From assembly GCA_900551815.1 (NCBI GenBank), contig URXE01000039.1:1-22672 (forward strand): 22,672 nt of DNA, read 5' to 3'. Shown here piece by piece: positions 13,041 to 21,736 of this stretch (position 1 is the stretch's first letter; every line of letters begins with the position of its first letter). The notes under the pieces were generated by a model that worked only from the letters and a program-made list of their open reading frames with translations, searched no databases and was not told the origin of the DNA. The position numbers and the translations under genes were made by a program. This DNA comes from an uncultured Collinsella sp. (GTDB lineage: Bacteria > Actinomycetota > Coriobacteriia > Coriobacteriales > Coriobacteriaceae).

Positions 13041-14642
13041 ATGAACCAGATACTTCTCTTTATCGGCCTCGTCATTATTCTGTGCCTGACCATTAAACCC
13101 GTCGGCAACAAGCTCCCCTTCCCCACCCTGCTCATCTTTATCGCGCTGGGCATGCTACTGGGCGTCAACGGTCCGGCGCATATCGACTTTAGCGACTATG
13201 CGCTCACCGAAACCGTCTGCAGCACGGCGCTGCTGTTCATCATGTTCTACGGCGGTTTTAACACCAACATCGACCGCGCCAAACCTGTCGCCGTGCCCGC
13301 GGTGCTGCTGAGCACCCTCGGCGTCGTCATCACCGCTGGCATCACGGGCGCCTTTGCGCATTTCGCACTTGGCTTCGACTGGATCGGCGGCCTGCTGCTG
13401 GGATCAGTCGTGGCATCCACCGACGCGGCAAGCGTCTTTAGCGTGCTGCGCGAGCACAGCCTGTCGCTGAGAGGTGGCACCGACTCGCTGCTCGAGGTCG
13501 AATCGGGCTCCAACGATCCCGTCGCCTACATGCTCACCGCCGTGCTCGCCACACTCGCGGCCGGCGGCGACATTAACATCCCCGTGCTGCTGGCCAAGCA
13601 GATCATCCTAGGCGTGGGCCTGGGCCTTGTCATCGGTTGCGCATCGGGCCGCCTGATTGAGCGCGCGCATGCAACAGCCGAGGGTGCGCAGACCATCTTC
13701 CTGTTCGCCGTGGCCATCGTCGCCTACGCGCTGCCGAGCTACCTGGGCGGCAACGGCTTTTTAGCGGTGTACCTTGCCGGCATCGTGCTAGGCGCGAGCG
13801 ACATCACCGGTAAGGTCGAGCTGGCGCACTTCTTCGACACCCTCACCGAGATGGCCGAGATGACAATCTTCTTTTTGCTCGGCCTGCTCGTGACGCCCGC
13901 CCGCCTGCCGCAAATGCTGCTGCCGGGCCTGGCACTCATGGCGTTTATGCTCTTTGTGAGCCGCCCCATCGCCGTCGGTCTGCTGTTGGCGCCCTTTAAG
14001 ACGAATCCTCGCCAGGTGGCGCTCGTAAGCTGGGCGGGCCTGCGTGGCGCGGCTTCGGTCGTCTTTAGCCTCTTTGCCGTGGTGGCCGGTGTTCCCGGTG
14101 GGCACGACCTGTTTGACCTGGTCTTTGTGATTGCCGTGTCGAGCATTGTGGTGCAGGGCTCGCTGCTGCCAGCAGTGGCGAAAAAACTCGATATGATCGA
14201 TGCAGAAGGCGACGTGCGCCGCACGTTTAACGATTACCGCGACGAAGAAGGTGTATCGTTCGTCAAGCTCAAGGTGGGAGCTGGACATCCGTTTGCCGGA
14301 CGCTCGCTCGCGGATATTGGCAGTGCAACGGACATGCTCGTGGTCCTGGTGCTTCGTGACGGTGCGCACCCGGTGCTACCCAACGGCGATACCGTAATTG
14401 AGGAAGGCGACCTGTTGGTGATGGCCGCGCCGACGTTTGAAGAGCGTGCCGAGGTTACGCTGCGCGAGGTCACCGTGACGCCCCACGGCCGCTTAGCTGG
14501 ACAGCGTCTGCGAGACGTGCCGCAAGGCAAGCACCCCTTTATCGTCGTGATGCTCAAGCGCGACGGCCAAACGATCATCCCCGACGGCAACACCCTCATA
14601 TACGCCGGCGACGAAGCCGTCATTGCCACGCTCGCGTCGTAG
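13041..14642 (+). CDS. Cation/proton antiporter, NhaP2/CvrA (CPA1) type
   Basis: A 533-residue monovalent cation:proton antiporter. The first ~385 residues hold about 12 membrane segments with the CPA1 signatures STDAAS (residues 126-131, Asp 128) and SGSNDP (155-160, Asp 159), where cation and proton are exchanged. The cytoplasmic end has one clear RCK/TrkA-C domain (about 404-470) and a second similar half (about 475-533). This is the layout of K+/H+ antiporter NhaP2 (CvrA), so K+ is the likely substrate. The ATG at 13041 starts directly in the first membrane segment. AGGAG lies 13 bases upstream, a long spacing, but no better start exists. It is monocistronic and followed by the second 199-bp repeat. 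Confidence 0.92.
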   Translation: MNQILLFIGLVIILCLTIKPVGNKLPFPTLLIFIALGMLLGVNGPAHIDFSDYALTETVCSTALLFIMFYGGFNTNIDRAKPVAVPAVLLSTLGVVITAGITGAFAHFALGFDWIGGLLLGSVVASTDAASVFSVLREHSLSLRGGTDSLLEVESGSNDPVAYMLTAVLATLAAGGDINIPVLLAKQIILGVGLGLVIGCASGRLIERAHATAEGAQTIFLFAVAIVAYALPSYLGGNGFLAVYLAGIVLGASDITGKVELAHFFDTLTEMAEMTIFFLLGLLVTPARLPQMLLPGLALMAFMLFVSRPIAVGLLLAPFKTNPRQVALVSWAGLRGAASVVFSLFAVVAGVPGGHDLFDLVFVIAVSSIVVQGSLLPAVAKKLDMIDAEGDVRRTFNDYRDEEGVSFVKLKVGAGHPFAGRSLADIGSATDMLVVLVLRDGAHPVLPNGDTVIEEGDLLVMAAPTFEERAEVTLREVTVTPHGRLAGQRLRDVPQGKHPFIVVMLKRDGQTIIPDGNTLIYAGDEAVIATLAS

Positions 14643-14652
14643 CGGCCAGGGG

Positions 14653-14674
14653 GTAGATGTCCCGAATTGGCTAC
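14653..14674 (+). repeat. Shortened GTAG...CTAC repeat unit
   Basis: A 22-nt version of the unit seen at 11832-11864, with GTAG head, GTCCCGAATTGG core and CTAC tail. It starts 10 bases after the antiporter stop and directly abuts the 199-bp repeat. Confidence 0.5.
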
Positions 14675-14675
14675 A

Positions 14676-14874
14676 TTTGAGCATCAATCGCCCCGGCTGG
14701 GGTCTCGTTGCGGACAATTAGCGTCTCTCAAAACCAAGTGAGTAGACTTTTGTCAAATCGCCGACCACGTCACCAAAGCACAAGTCTGTGACCTGCGGGT
14801 TTGTTGAAGCAAATTTGTCGGGTGCTCGGGATTTCCAATAAAGCCTACTCACTTAGCCAGCGTGCAGTCAAAAT
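14676..14874 (+). repeat. 199-bp intergenic repeat, copy 2
   Basis: Gap-free partner of 11582-11780. The inner inverted repeat is kept with one mismatch (14736-14750 against 14841-14855 region; AAGCC replaces AAGTC). The hairpin CCCCGGCTGGGG (14691-14702) and the central CACAAGTCTGTG are kept. The conserved position at the end of a plus-strand gene facing a minus-strand gene, and the absence of indels, suggest either recent dispersal or constraint on structure. Confidence 0.85.
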
Positions 14875-14892
14875 AGAACGGTCGCGAGCTCA

Positions 14893-14968
14893 TTAGGCTC
14901 CATTGGGACGGCTTATCGTGCATTTTCGCGCAGCTGCGGGTGCAGACGCCCCATCCCAAATTAGCCAC
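14893..14968. repeat. Degenerate inverted pair of the GCCCCGTCCCA family
   Basis: GGCTCCATTGGGACGG (from 14893) faces CCCCATCCCAAATTAGCC (from about 14949) in a much decayed inverted arrangement like that at 192-301. It ends just after the stop of the last gene of the BREX-side operon. Confidence 0.4.
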
Positions 14969-14969
14969 C

Positions 14970-15161
14970 CTAGTCATCGTCGACGGCAAAGTCGCGGAGG
15001 TCGAGGCCTTCGCGTTCGGCTCGGGCTAGGAGCTCTTGCGGCGACTCGTCCTCGATATCCATCACGTCGAGCATGGCGGCCGGAAAGCCCACGCCGGCTG
15101 CACTCCCCGCACGGTCGAGCAGGCTCTCGCGTAGCTGATCTGCGTCAACTTCGATCTTCAT
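14970..15161 (-). CDS. Small acidic protein of unknown function, last gene of the BREX-linked operon
   Basis: A 63-residue protein, strongly acidic (ends DFAVDDD), with no Cys, signal peptide or membrane segment. I recognise no named domain. The order is a charged first helix (VDADQLRESLLDRAG), then GFPAAMLDVMDIED, then ESPQELLARAEREGLDL. It resembles in layout small uncharacterised bacterial proteins of the type 'LR..YYGTA...G.PMAM.D...' followed by 'ELL..A...G.DL', but this is from memory. It has one of the best ribosome sites in the window (TAGGAGG, 7 bases before ATG), which argues that it is real. It begins 27 bases after the 454-residue gene, so the two are almost certainly co-transcribed. 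Confidence 0.75.
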   Translation of the reverse strand: MKIEVDADQLRESLLDRAGSAAGVGFPAAMLDVMDIEDESPQELLARAEREGLDLRDFAVDDD

Positions 15162-15188
15162 GGTGAAACCTCCTATCGAGCCAAGCCC

Positions 15189-16553
15189 CTACTCACCAGC
15201 ACCGAGCGCGTCCACAGCAGCAACAAAAGCCGCAACCTGCTTGTCGTCCATCTGCGTGGCCAGGCGCCCCACGGGCTCATCGTAGGCATACTGAACCTTA
15301 TCGATAAAGCAATCCCAAGCACGATCACCCACGCGCACAGCGGCCTCGCAATACTGGCTGAGCTTTTTGAGTCCATACCAAAACGCATTTACATGGCGCG
15401 TAGGATCCTCATCCAGCACGCCATCGTAACGGCGTCCGTTAAACTCCTGCATGCGCGCCACGGCAACCTCGAGCGAGTCGCCGTCCTCGGCCGAAGCCTC
15501 ATCCACAAGCTCGGGAATCGGAACCTCACGGCGAACATCATGCCTGGTAGCGCCATCGTACTCGCCCACCAGCACGTCTTCGTCAAGCCGTGAATCGTAG
15601 TCTAAATAGCTCGAGCCCCGGCAAATCCCATGCGGTGAGCCAGAGCCAAACGCGCAGAACAACCCGCCGTCGGCAACAACGCGACGGTAGGTCTCAAACG
15701 ACTTCTTAACCTGAGCGAGCAACTCGGAAAGTTCTCCGGTATCACACGCCATCTCGCACGCAACGCACGCAGGCTTCGGCAGCCCCGAAGGCTCCACCGC
15801 ACTCCCCGCAACGCGGGCGGCGCGCTCGGCCCGATACGCCTGCGCCGCCAAGCGCGCTCGCTGCGCAGCGCCGCGCACGTTGGTAAGTTCACGCTCCAAC
15901 GCCGCGTCACCAGCAACATCGCCAGCCAAATCGCCCGTAAACCCGTCGGCGCCCTGCGACCCCGTCGCACTCAGCTCGGACTCAAACGTCGCTGTGATCA
16001 TACCCGCAAGGTCCGTCGCGTCGGCGGCACAGCGTATCTGCTCCAGCTGCGTACACAGCAAATCAGCATCCAGGGGCACGGCATCCACAACGCGCACGTC
16101 ACTCAAACGCGCCGCGTCCTGCAACACTAAAGCCCCCGCGGCATCGTACGCTGCGCGAACCCTGTCCGCCGTATTAGCACGCAGCTTTACCTCGATAAAC
16201 GCAAGCGTCTGCTCCAGTCGCGTCAGCAACTCGGCCTTGTCCTCCATGCGCAAAAAGGCAGCATAGCGGCGCTCCATCTGCAGCGAGCCCACAACACCCG
16301 CCTGCTTGCGAGCGCGCGCAAGGGCCGCGCCCTCGACACGGCGAACATACCCGTCAACAGCCCGCACGGCAGACTCGCGCGCAGCGTGCTCGGCAGCCTC
16401 GACACCCCTAAGCACACCCAGCAGCTCGCGGGAGCGCGCCTTGCGCGCCAACTCCCCGCGATCATACTGCTCAAGCGCCGCCTGGCGTTTGGCTACCGAT
16501 TCAAAGCCAAACAGCTCGTCGAGCAACTCACCAACAGTACGCTCATCTGCCAC
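15189..16553 (-). CDS. Unknown protein downstream of brxL (candidate BREX accessory)
   Basis: A 454-residue protein that I cannot assign. Residues 1 to about 230 are Ala/Arg/Glu-rich and look entirely helical, probably coiled-coil. A low-complexity Gly/Asp/Ala stretch (about 197-216) and another Ala/Arg helix (about 220-250) follow. Next comes a Cys cluster CVACEMAC (263-270), then a distinct C-terminal domain with FCAFGSGSPHGICRGSSYLD (299-318), a Trp/Tyr-rich segment (WYGLKKLSQYCEA, 392-404) and RAWDCFIDKVQYAYDE. No catalytic motif of a nuclease, helicase or kinase is visible. The GTG at 16553 is preferred because GAGGAGG sits 5 bases upstream; earlier in-frame codons overlap the end of brxL and lack a site. 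It starts 73 bases after brxL, and that gap holds a GC-rich hairpin (16589-16614). Function unknown. Confidence 0.85.
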   Translation of the reverse strand: MADERTVGELLDELFGFESVAKRQAALEQYDRGELARKARSRELLGVLRGVEAAEHAARESAVRAVDGYVRRVEGAALARARKQAGVVGSLQMERRYAAFLRMEDKAELLTRLEQTLAFIEVKLRANTADRVRAAYDAAGALVLQDAARLSDVRVVDAVPLDADLLCTQLEQIRCAADATDLAGMITATFESELSATGSQGADGFTGDLAGDVAGDAALERELTNVRGAAQRARLAAQAYRAERAARVAGSAVEPSGLPKPACVACEMACDTGELSELLAQVKKSFETYRRVVADGGLFCAFGSGSPHGICRGSSYLDYDSRLDEDVLVGEYDGATRHDVRREVPIPELVDEASAEDGDSLEVAVARMQEFNGRRYDGVLDEDPTRHVNAFWYGLKKLSQYCEAAVRVGDRAWDCFIDKVQYAYDEPVGRLATQMDDKQVAAFVAAVDALGAGE

Positions 16554-16626
16554 GGCAGCCTCCTCACACACTACGCACCAACACGCCCGCGGGCCCACGC
16601 GCACGCAAGCCCGCTCGCCCACGCTC

Positions 16627-18993
16627 CTACAGATCCAGCGCCTTCTTCGCGGCATCAACCGGGTCGCCATCCATGTAGAACACCGGGCTCAACCCCGAAA
16701 TAATCTCGGAAGAAACACTCTGCAGGCCCGCGATAGCGCTCAGCGGCAAAATCACGCGCTTGGCACCGGCGTTTTTGGCCACACGCATAATGTCCTCGAG
16801 CCCGCGGATTTCATCCATGGAGCCCGACATGCGCAAGATGCCCGGAATCGCCAGCGCGGGCATCACCGGGCGGTTGCACGCCGCGGAGCACAGGCCCACA
16901 AACTCGGCGAGCGAAACTTCCTCGGACAGGCCCTTGCTCTGCAGGTCGTTGTAGAACAGCAGGTAATCCTTGGAGCCAATGTGCATGCCCGGCGCCACGC
17001 GGTTCGCCAGGTTCACAAAGTTGTCGAACGCGGCCTCCAGGGTATCGCGCACCGGCTTGTTAAAGGCCACGCCCTCGTGCTTAAACTTGCACTCGCCGGC
17101 AACGGCCTTGTTCTCCAACTTGTACACGGTAACCTCGCCGCCCTGCGACCTGCCCACGCCAAACACGTGGCCGGACAGCAGCGGCCCGTCGGGAATCAGC
17201 GTGTCCTCGCTCTGCTCGGGCACGCGCACCACATGCACGTCCTGCGGGTTGTCGGCATCCATATAGCCCAGGTTGACGTCGATAAACTCAACACCCGCCA
17301 TAATCTTGAGCTGCTCCTTTACGCGGCGACGGCCCTCGATGGCGTAGTCCAACAGCCAGCGTACGTCGTCCTTGTCCATGGCCTCGTCGGGGAACAGCAG
17401 CTTGGCAAGGCCGCTAAAGGTCTTGCGCACGGCGATCTCGTCACGCTTGTTAAAGTCGCTGTTAAAGCGGAAGTAACGGTCGATATGGTGCGTAAAGTCC
17501 TTGCGGCGCATCTCCTTGCAAAACTCCGACAGGCAGTCGGTGATCAGGCCATAATGCCCGGTCAGCAGGCTCGAGCGCATCTTGGGAATCTCCCAGCCCG
17601 GCAGGTAATAGTGGATACGGTCGAAGAAGGCCGAATCGTTGTTAAACTCCGGCGGGAACGGATCAAACAGGTGCGTGGTCTTAAGAACGTTTTGCACGGT
17701 GTCGTTGATGTTGCCCTCAAAGACCATGGAGGCATCAGCGTTAATCTGGTCGCGGCCGCGCGCGTAGCCGCCGCTCGCCATATAGTCCTTCATGATCTGC
17801 ACGGCATTGGTGTCCTTAAAGCGCATGCCGGCGACCTCGTCGAACGTCACGCAGTCCCAGTGACCCACCAAGCCCACGCGATCGGCGCGCATGGAGTTCA
17901 TGCGGCCGAACAGGTTGGCCGTAGTGGTCTGACCGCCCGAAAGCAAGATGGCGTAGGGCGAGACCTCTTTGTAGATATGGCTCTTACCGGTGCCGCGGGG
18001 ACCCAGCTCGCACAGGTTGTAGTTGCGCTCGATGAGCGGCACCATACGCTCGATAAAGTGCAGGCGTTCTTTCTCGGATAGCTCGCTGGGCTCATAGCCA
18101 GCGGAGCGCAGCAGCATGTTCAGCCACTCGTCGCGCGTAAAGTACTGGCGCTCGTCGACCATGGCATCCAGGTCCAGATTGGGCATCTGGATGGGCGTGA
18201 GCGACGCCACACTAAACGGAGAGTCCTCGGGTCCGCGCTTTTTGCGCTTGGCCTTGGAGCGGCGCGGCGCATCATCGCCAAAGACCTCCATGCCAAACTC
18301 GTCTTCCTCATCCAAGGGGTGACGATACTCGATGCTCATAATGCACCAAATGCCACCCTGCAGAATCTTGGAATAGTCGCGCACATACTCAGCCGGCATC
18401 ACAAACGGCTCAATAGTCAGATTGGCAAACGATGCCACGTAGATGTCTTTGTACTCGTCGAGCTTGGCCGTCACCTTGTCGATGATGGTAAAGCGGCCCA
18501 GTTCGCGGATCTTGGACTTAATGCGCTCGGACTCATCGGGGCGCACGTAGTTATCGGTGAGAATCCTGCGGATGCGCTCCAAACCCTCTGCCACGGCATC
18601 CTCGTCGTCGGTCGAGCAGTACATGCCCAGCAGATACTCCAGTACAAAGGTGGGCACGTTGGCGCCGCGCTTCATAAGGGCCGTCAGATCTTTGCGCACG
18701 ATCTTGCCAGCAAAGTGCTCGAGCAGCTTGCCGTCCAGCCCATCCATGTCGTAGCCGTCGTCCTCGGGGGCCTCGTCCACGGCCTGGTCATAGCCATCGG
18801 TCGAGGATTCGTCCTCGGCGGGCGCCGCAGCCTCAACGGGCGCGGCAGTAACCGGCTCCTGGGCAGGCGCAACAGCCTCAGCCGCCGGGGCCTCCGCAGC
18901 AGGCACGGCCTCCGCAGGCACCACACCCTCCGCCGGCACATCCACATCAATCGAGGGAACTTCCCACAGATCGTCGTCATGGCTATCAAACAT
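16627..18993 (-). CDS. brxL: BREX Lon protease-like AAA+ protein BrxL
   Basis: A 788-residue BrxL of type 1 BREX phage defence, an AAA+ ATPase that forms ring-shaped assemblies on DNA and is needed for phage exclusion. The first ~85 residues are an acidic Pro/Ala/Glu-rich extension. Then come the BrxL N-terminal domain (from GLDGKLLEHFAGKI), the Walker A motif GPRGTGKS (331-338), Walker B region VTFDEV (about 382-387), GNIN sensor region (about 427) and the DRIHYYLPGW element (about 458-467). The last ~190 residues correspond to the Lon-like domain. I do not see Lon's PSAG serine or KEK lysine there (aligned parts read GLSEEVSLAE and IRGLEDIM). The ATG at 18993 follows AGGAG, which overlaps the stop of pglZ 11 bases upstream, so translation is probably coupled. 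A GTG at 19002 is too close to the site. Confidence 0.96.
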   Translation of the reverse strand: MFDSHDDDLWEVPSIDVDVPAEGVVPAEAVPAAEAPAAEAVAPAQEPVTAAPVEAAAPAEDESSTDGYDQAVDEAPEDDGYDMDGLDGKLLEHFAGKIVRKDLTALMKRGANVPTFVLEYLLGMYCSTDDEDAVAEGLERIRRILTDNYVRPDESERIKSKIRELGRFTIIDKVTAKLDEYKDIYVASFANLTIEPFVMPAEYVRDYSKILQGGIWCIMSIEYRHPLDEEDEFGMEVFGDDAPRRSKAKRKKRGPEDSPFSVASLTPIQMPNLDLDAMVDERQYFTRDEWLNMLLRSAGYEPSELSEKERLHFIERMVPLIERNYNLCELGPRGTGKSHIYKEVSPYAILLSGGQTTTANLFGRMNSMRADRVGLVGHWDCVTFDEVAGMRFKDTNAVQIMKDYMASGGYARGRDQINADASMVFEGNINDTVQNVLKTTHLFDPFPPEFNNDSAFFDRIHYYLPGWEIPKMRSSLLTGHYGLITDCLSEFCKEMRRKDFTHHIDRYFRFNSDFNKRDEIAVRKTFSGLAKLLFPDEAMDKDDVRWLLDYAIEGRRRVKEQLKIMAGVEFIDVNLGYMDADNPQDVHVVRVPEQSEDTLIPDGPLLSGHVFGVGRSQGGEVTVYKLENKAVAGECKFKHEGVAFNKPVRDTLEAAFDNFVNLANRVAPGMHIGSKDYLLFYNDLQSKGLSEEVSLAEFVGLCSAACNRPVMPALAIPGILRMSGSMDEIRGLEDIMRVAKNAGAKRVILPLSAIAGLQSVSSEIISGLSPVFYMDGDPVDAAKKALDL

Positions 18994-19004
18994 AGGGCAC
19001 ACTC

Positions 19005-21713
19005 CTAAAAACCAAAATCAGCAACAGGGGCAAACGAAACAGCGATGGTATACGTCTCGCGCCAAACGATCTTGCCCGTCTCGCGCTCGCGGCAGACCAG
19101 ATAGTACGGACCCTTGGCCGAGAATCCATCCGCTGCACGCAGCGCAAACTTGGCATGCACCACGCGCTCCTGCGAGTTAGCAGAAGTCTTGTTGGCATGC
19201 GCCTTGACCGTATCGCTCACCTCGTTGCCGCTTGCGTCGGTAAACACCAGCTCATACTCGCACGGCAAGACCTTGCCTTGGGCGGGTTCTTCCTGGATCA
19301 AGTTGACCGAGAAGAGCGAGTTGGTCACTCGGCGTCCCTCGCTTAGCACGCGCAGCGTCGCCACGCGCGTGTCGACAAAGTCCTTGGAACCCGAGCGCGC
19401 CCGCCAAAATCCGATAACGGGCACGCAGAGCTCCTGCAGGCTCATGCCGCCGTGGACGTAGTTGTTAGTGCCGCCGGGACGCTTGAAGTGCACGATCTCG
19501 CGCGGGGCAAATCCCTCAAAACCGGCACCTAAACGTCCCATGCCAACATTAACAAACACCTCGCATGCCTCTTCCGAAAGCTTGGCCACGGCCTCGTTGG
19601 GCACCACCAGATGACGCTTGCCGTGCATGACGGGAGCGTCAAGGAAGGGAAAGTCTGGCTTGCCGAGCATCTGGCACTCGTTGAGCTCACGACGCGTGTA
19701 GATGAAGCCGTGGTCCGCCGTCATAACAACACGCGCGCCCGGGGCGTCGGTGCACACGCGGCGCGCCAACGCGGCAAGTTCCTCCACGGTGTCCGCGCAG
19801 GCATCGAAAACGTCATCCTGCGTAGCCGCCTTCTCGCCCGTGGCATCGATCTTGTTGTGGTAGAGATAAACGAGCCTGGAGTCTTTGAGCAGCGTTTTGC
19901 GCTCGGTTCCCGCCATGTTGAGGTATGCGCTCGAGCGCAAAGCGCGGGCCGTGGGCTCAACGTGGGTAAGTACGGCCTCGCGCTGCGGAGTCGTCGCAGT
20001 GGGCATGCCGTCAGCCAACACAAACGCGCCATCCTCTGCAAGCTCAAGCACCTGGTGCGGCAGCAGCGCAGGCATGCCCACCTCGGTAATGGAGGGAAAG
20101 ACCGCCTGCATGCTAGAAACCTTGACGTTGCCGCCGCGCTCGCGCTCGAGCAGCGCCGCGACGTCGCAGGCCACCTCATAGCGCAGCGCATCGCTCACGA
20201 TAACGACCGTCGTTTTAGCAGAGCCCGCAAAGGCGGGCAGCACATGCCAGTAGAACTCATCCTGCCGTGCGGGACCATCGGTGTAGCCGCAATCGGCCCA
20301 CTCCCCTTGCGCAGCAGCCGCCCAGCAGGCATTGGCATCCGCCAAGAACCAGTTGCTGTAGAGATTCTCCGCCCAGTCCGCCACAGCGCGGGCAGGCTCC
20401 TCGAGCGTATCGCACTCGACGGAGCGCGCCCGCAGATACGCGGTGCACATATGGCGATAGGCAGCATCCATGGAATACCAATCGGTCGTGTAGGCATCCC
20501 ACACCTGCTGGGGCTGCGCCAGATGGAAGCCGCCCGCGTGCGCCTGCCTAAACGCGCACATATCGGCCACAGCGGCAAGCAGGTCAAAGTAGCTCTCGAC
20601 ACGACGGTACCAGCTTAGGTCGCAGCGACGCGCCGCAAAGGCACGCGCATCCTCAACACGGTCCGCGCCCTGGGCAAACGAGCAGAACAGCTGCGAGAGC
20701 ACGGCCTCATTGACGCACGGAAACACATCAAGCGAGGTCAGCACATCGATCGGTAAGGTCTCGAACCGTGCAAAGAGTCCGCGGGCGTCCTCAACCAAAC
20801 GGCAAATCTCAAATAGGTCCTCGCTCGATGCCTGGGTATCGGCGGTCTGGTCCCACGCACGCACCGCCTCAAGGCAATAGGGCCCGTAGGCGGGAGCCAC
20901 ATGGCTTTCAAGCCCCTTGAGCGCTCCCTCGGGAAGCGCGGTGGATGCCGCCGTAAGGAGCACATGGGATGCAAGCATAAGCAATGAGTCACGCTCGTAA
21001 AGCGGCCCATCAAACCCATAGCAACGCACAATGAAGGCAGAGAGGGCATCGCGCACGCAGTACTTGTCCGCCAACTCAGCCAGCGCCTCGGGACCCTCGT
21101 GCAGTAGCATGGTCATACAGCCACGCAGCACAAACGCGGGGCGCGCGTCACCAGGCTCTTTACCGCCAAAAATCACCGCAAGGATGCCGAGTTCGATATC
21201 GGATGCGCCCGAGGCATGTGGAACACACGCGGCAAACTTAGCGCAGCGGGTCTTGGCATCAAAGAACGTCTTGTGCTCGCGCAGGCTCTCGCGCACGGCG
21301 TCGATATTCTCGATGCCCAGCTGATCGGCCAAAAGCGAAAGATAGTCAGCCTGGAACTGATCGGCATACAGCTCAACATCGGCAAGCCAATCACCCTCAA
21401 GCCTGCCGCGCGGGCAACGGCGATACAGCAAGATATCGCTCACAAGGTCATCGCGGTTGATGAGCTTCTTGACGGCAAACATACGGCCCTCGCAGGCCTC
21501 AACAAAGCGCACCGGGCGCTCAAAGTCACCGTGAGCAGGCATTACGCCGGCATCGGCCCCCACGCCGTCGAAACCCTCGGCAGCCAATCGCTCAAACTCA
21601 GGAGCAAACTCGCCGTCCGCATCGTGCCAAACCACAACACGGCGCGGCGCGCATGAGGACAACGGCTGCAAAAATCGCAGCTTGAGCTGTTCTTCTACAT
21701 CTATCTTGGGCAT
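19005..21713 (-). CDS. pglZ: BREX-1 phosphatase-fold protein PglZ
   Basis: A 902-residue PglZ, the alkaline-phosphatase-superfamily protein that is a core part of BREX. The N-terminal half (to about 490) is the BREX-specific helical region, including the start CAPRRVVVWHDADGEF. The PglZ domain begins with VVIVSDALRYEV (Asp 508, Arg 511) and continues through PSITEVGMPALLPH (about 540-553) and LYHNKIDATGEKA. It ends with the second metal motif VVMTADHGFIYTRRE (Asp 667, His 668). A beta-rich C-terminal segment follows. In BREX it works with the methyltransferase PglX. The ATG at 21713 follows AAGGA with 5-base spacing. It starts 23 bases after pglX and runs into the brxL ribosome site, so it is clearly operonic. 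Confidence 0.96.
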   Translation of the reverse strand: MPKIDVEEQLKLRFLQPLSSCAPRRVVVWHDADGEFAPEFERLAAEGFDGVGADAGVMPAHGDFERPVRFVEACEGRMFAVKKLINRDDLVSDILLYRRCPRGRLEGDWLADVELYADQFQADYLSLLADQLGIENIDAVRESLREHKTFFDAKTRCAKFAACVPHASGASDIELGILAVIFGGKEPGDARPAFVLRGCMTMLLHEGPEALAELADKYCVRDALSAFIVRCYGFDGPLYERDSLLMLASHVLLTAASTALPEGALKGLESHVAPAYGPYCLEAVRAWDQTADTQASSEDLFEICRLVEDARGLFARFETLPIDVLTSLDVFPCVNEAVLSQLFCSFAQGADRVEDARAFAARRCDLSWYRRVESYFDLLAAVADMCAFRQAHAGGFHLAQPQQVWDAYTTDWYSMDAAYRHMCTAYLRARSVECDTLEEPARAVADWAENLYSNWFLADANACWAAAAQGEWADCGYTDGPARQDEFYWHVLPAFAGSAKTTVVIVSDALRYEVACDVAALLERERGGNVKVSSMQAVFPSITEVGMPALLPHQVLELAEDGAFVLADGMPTATTPQREAVLTHVEPTARALRSSAYLNMAGTERKTLLKDSRLVYLYHNKIDATGEKAATQDDVFDACADTVEELAALARRVCTDAPGARVVMTADHGFIYTRRELNECQMLGKPDFPFLDAPVMHGKRHLVVPNEAVAKLSEEACEVFVNVGMGRLGAGFEGFAPREIVHFKRPGGTNNYVHGGMSLQELCVPVIGFWRARSGSKDFVDTRVATLRVLSEGRRVTNSLFSVNLIQEEPAQGKVLPCEYELVFTDASGNEVSDTVKAHANKTSANSQERVVHAKFALRAADGFSAKGPYYLVCRERETGKIVWRETYTIAVSFAPVADFGF

Positions 21714-21736
21714 GAATATCCTTACCGTATCTGCAG

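Noticed and set aside
16554..16670. An upstream extension of the 454-residue protein by 39 codons
   Set aside because: It overlaps the end of brxL and reads as an Arg/Cys-rich shadow sequence. The GTG at 16553 has a much better ribosome site.
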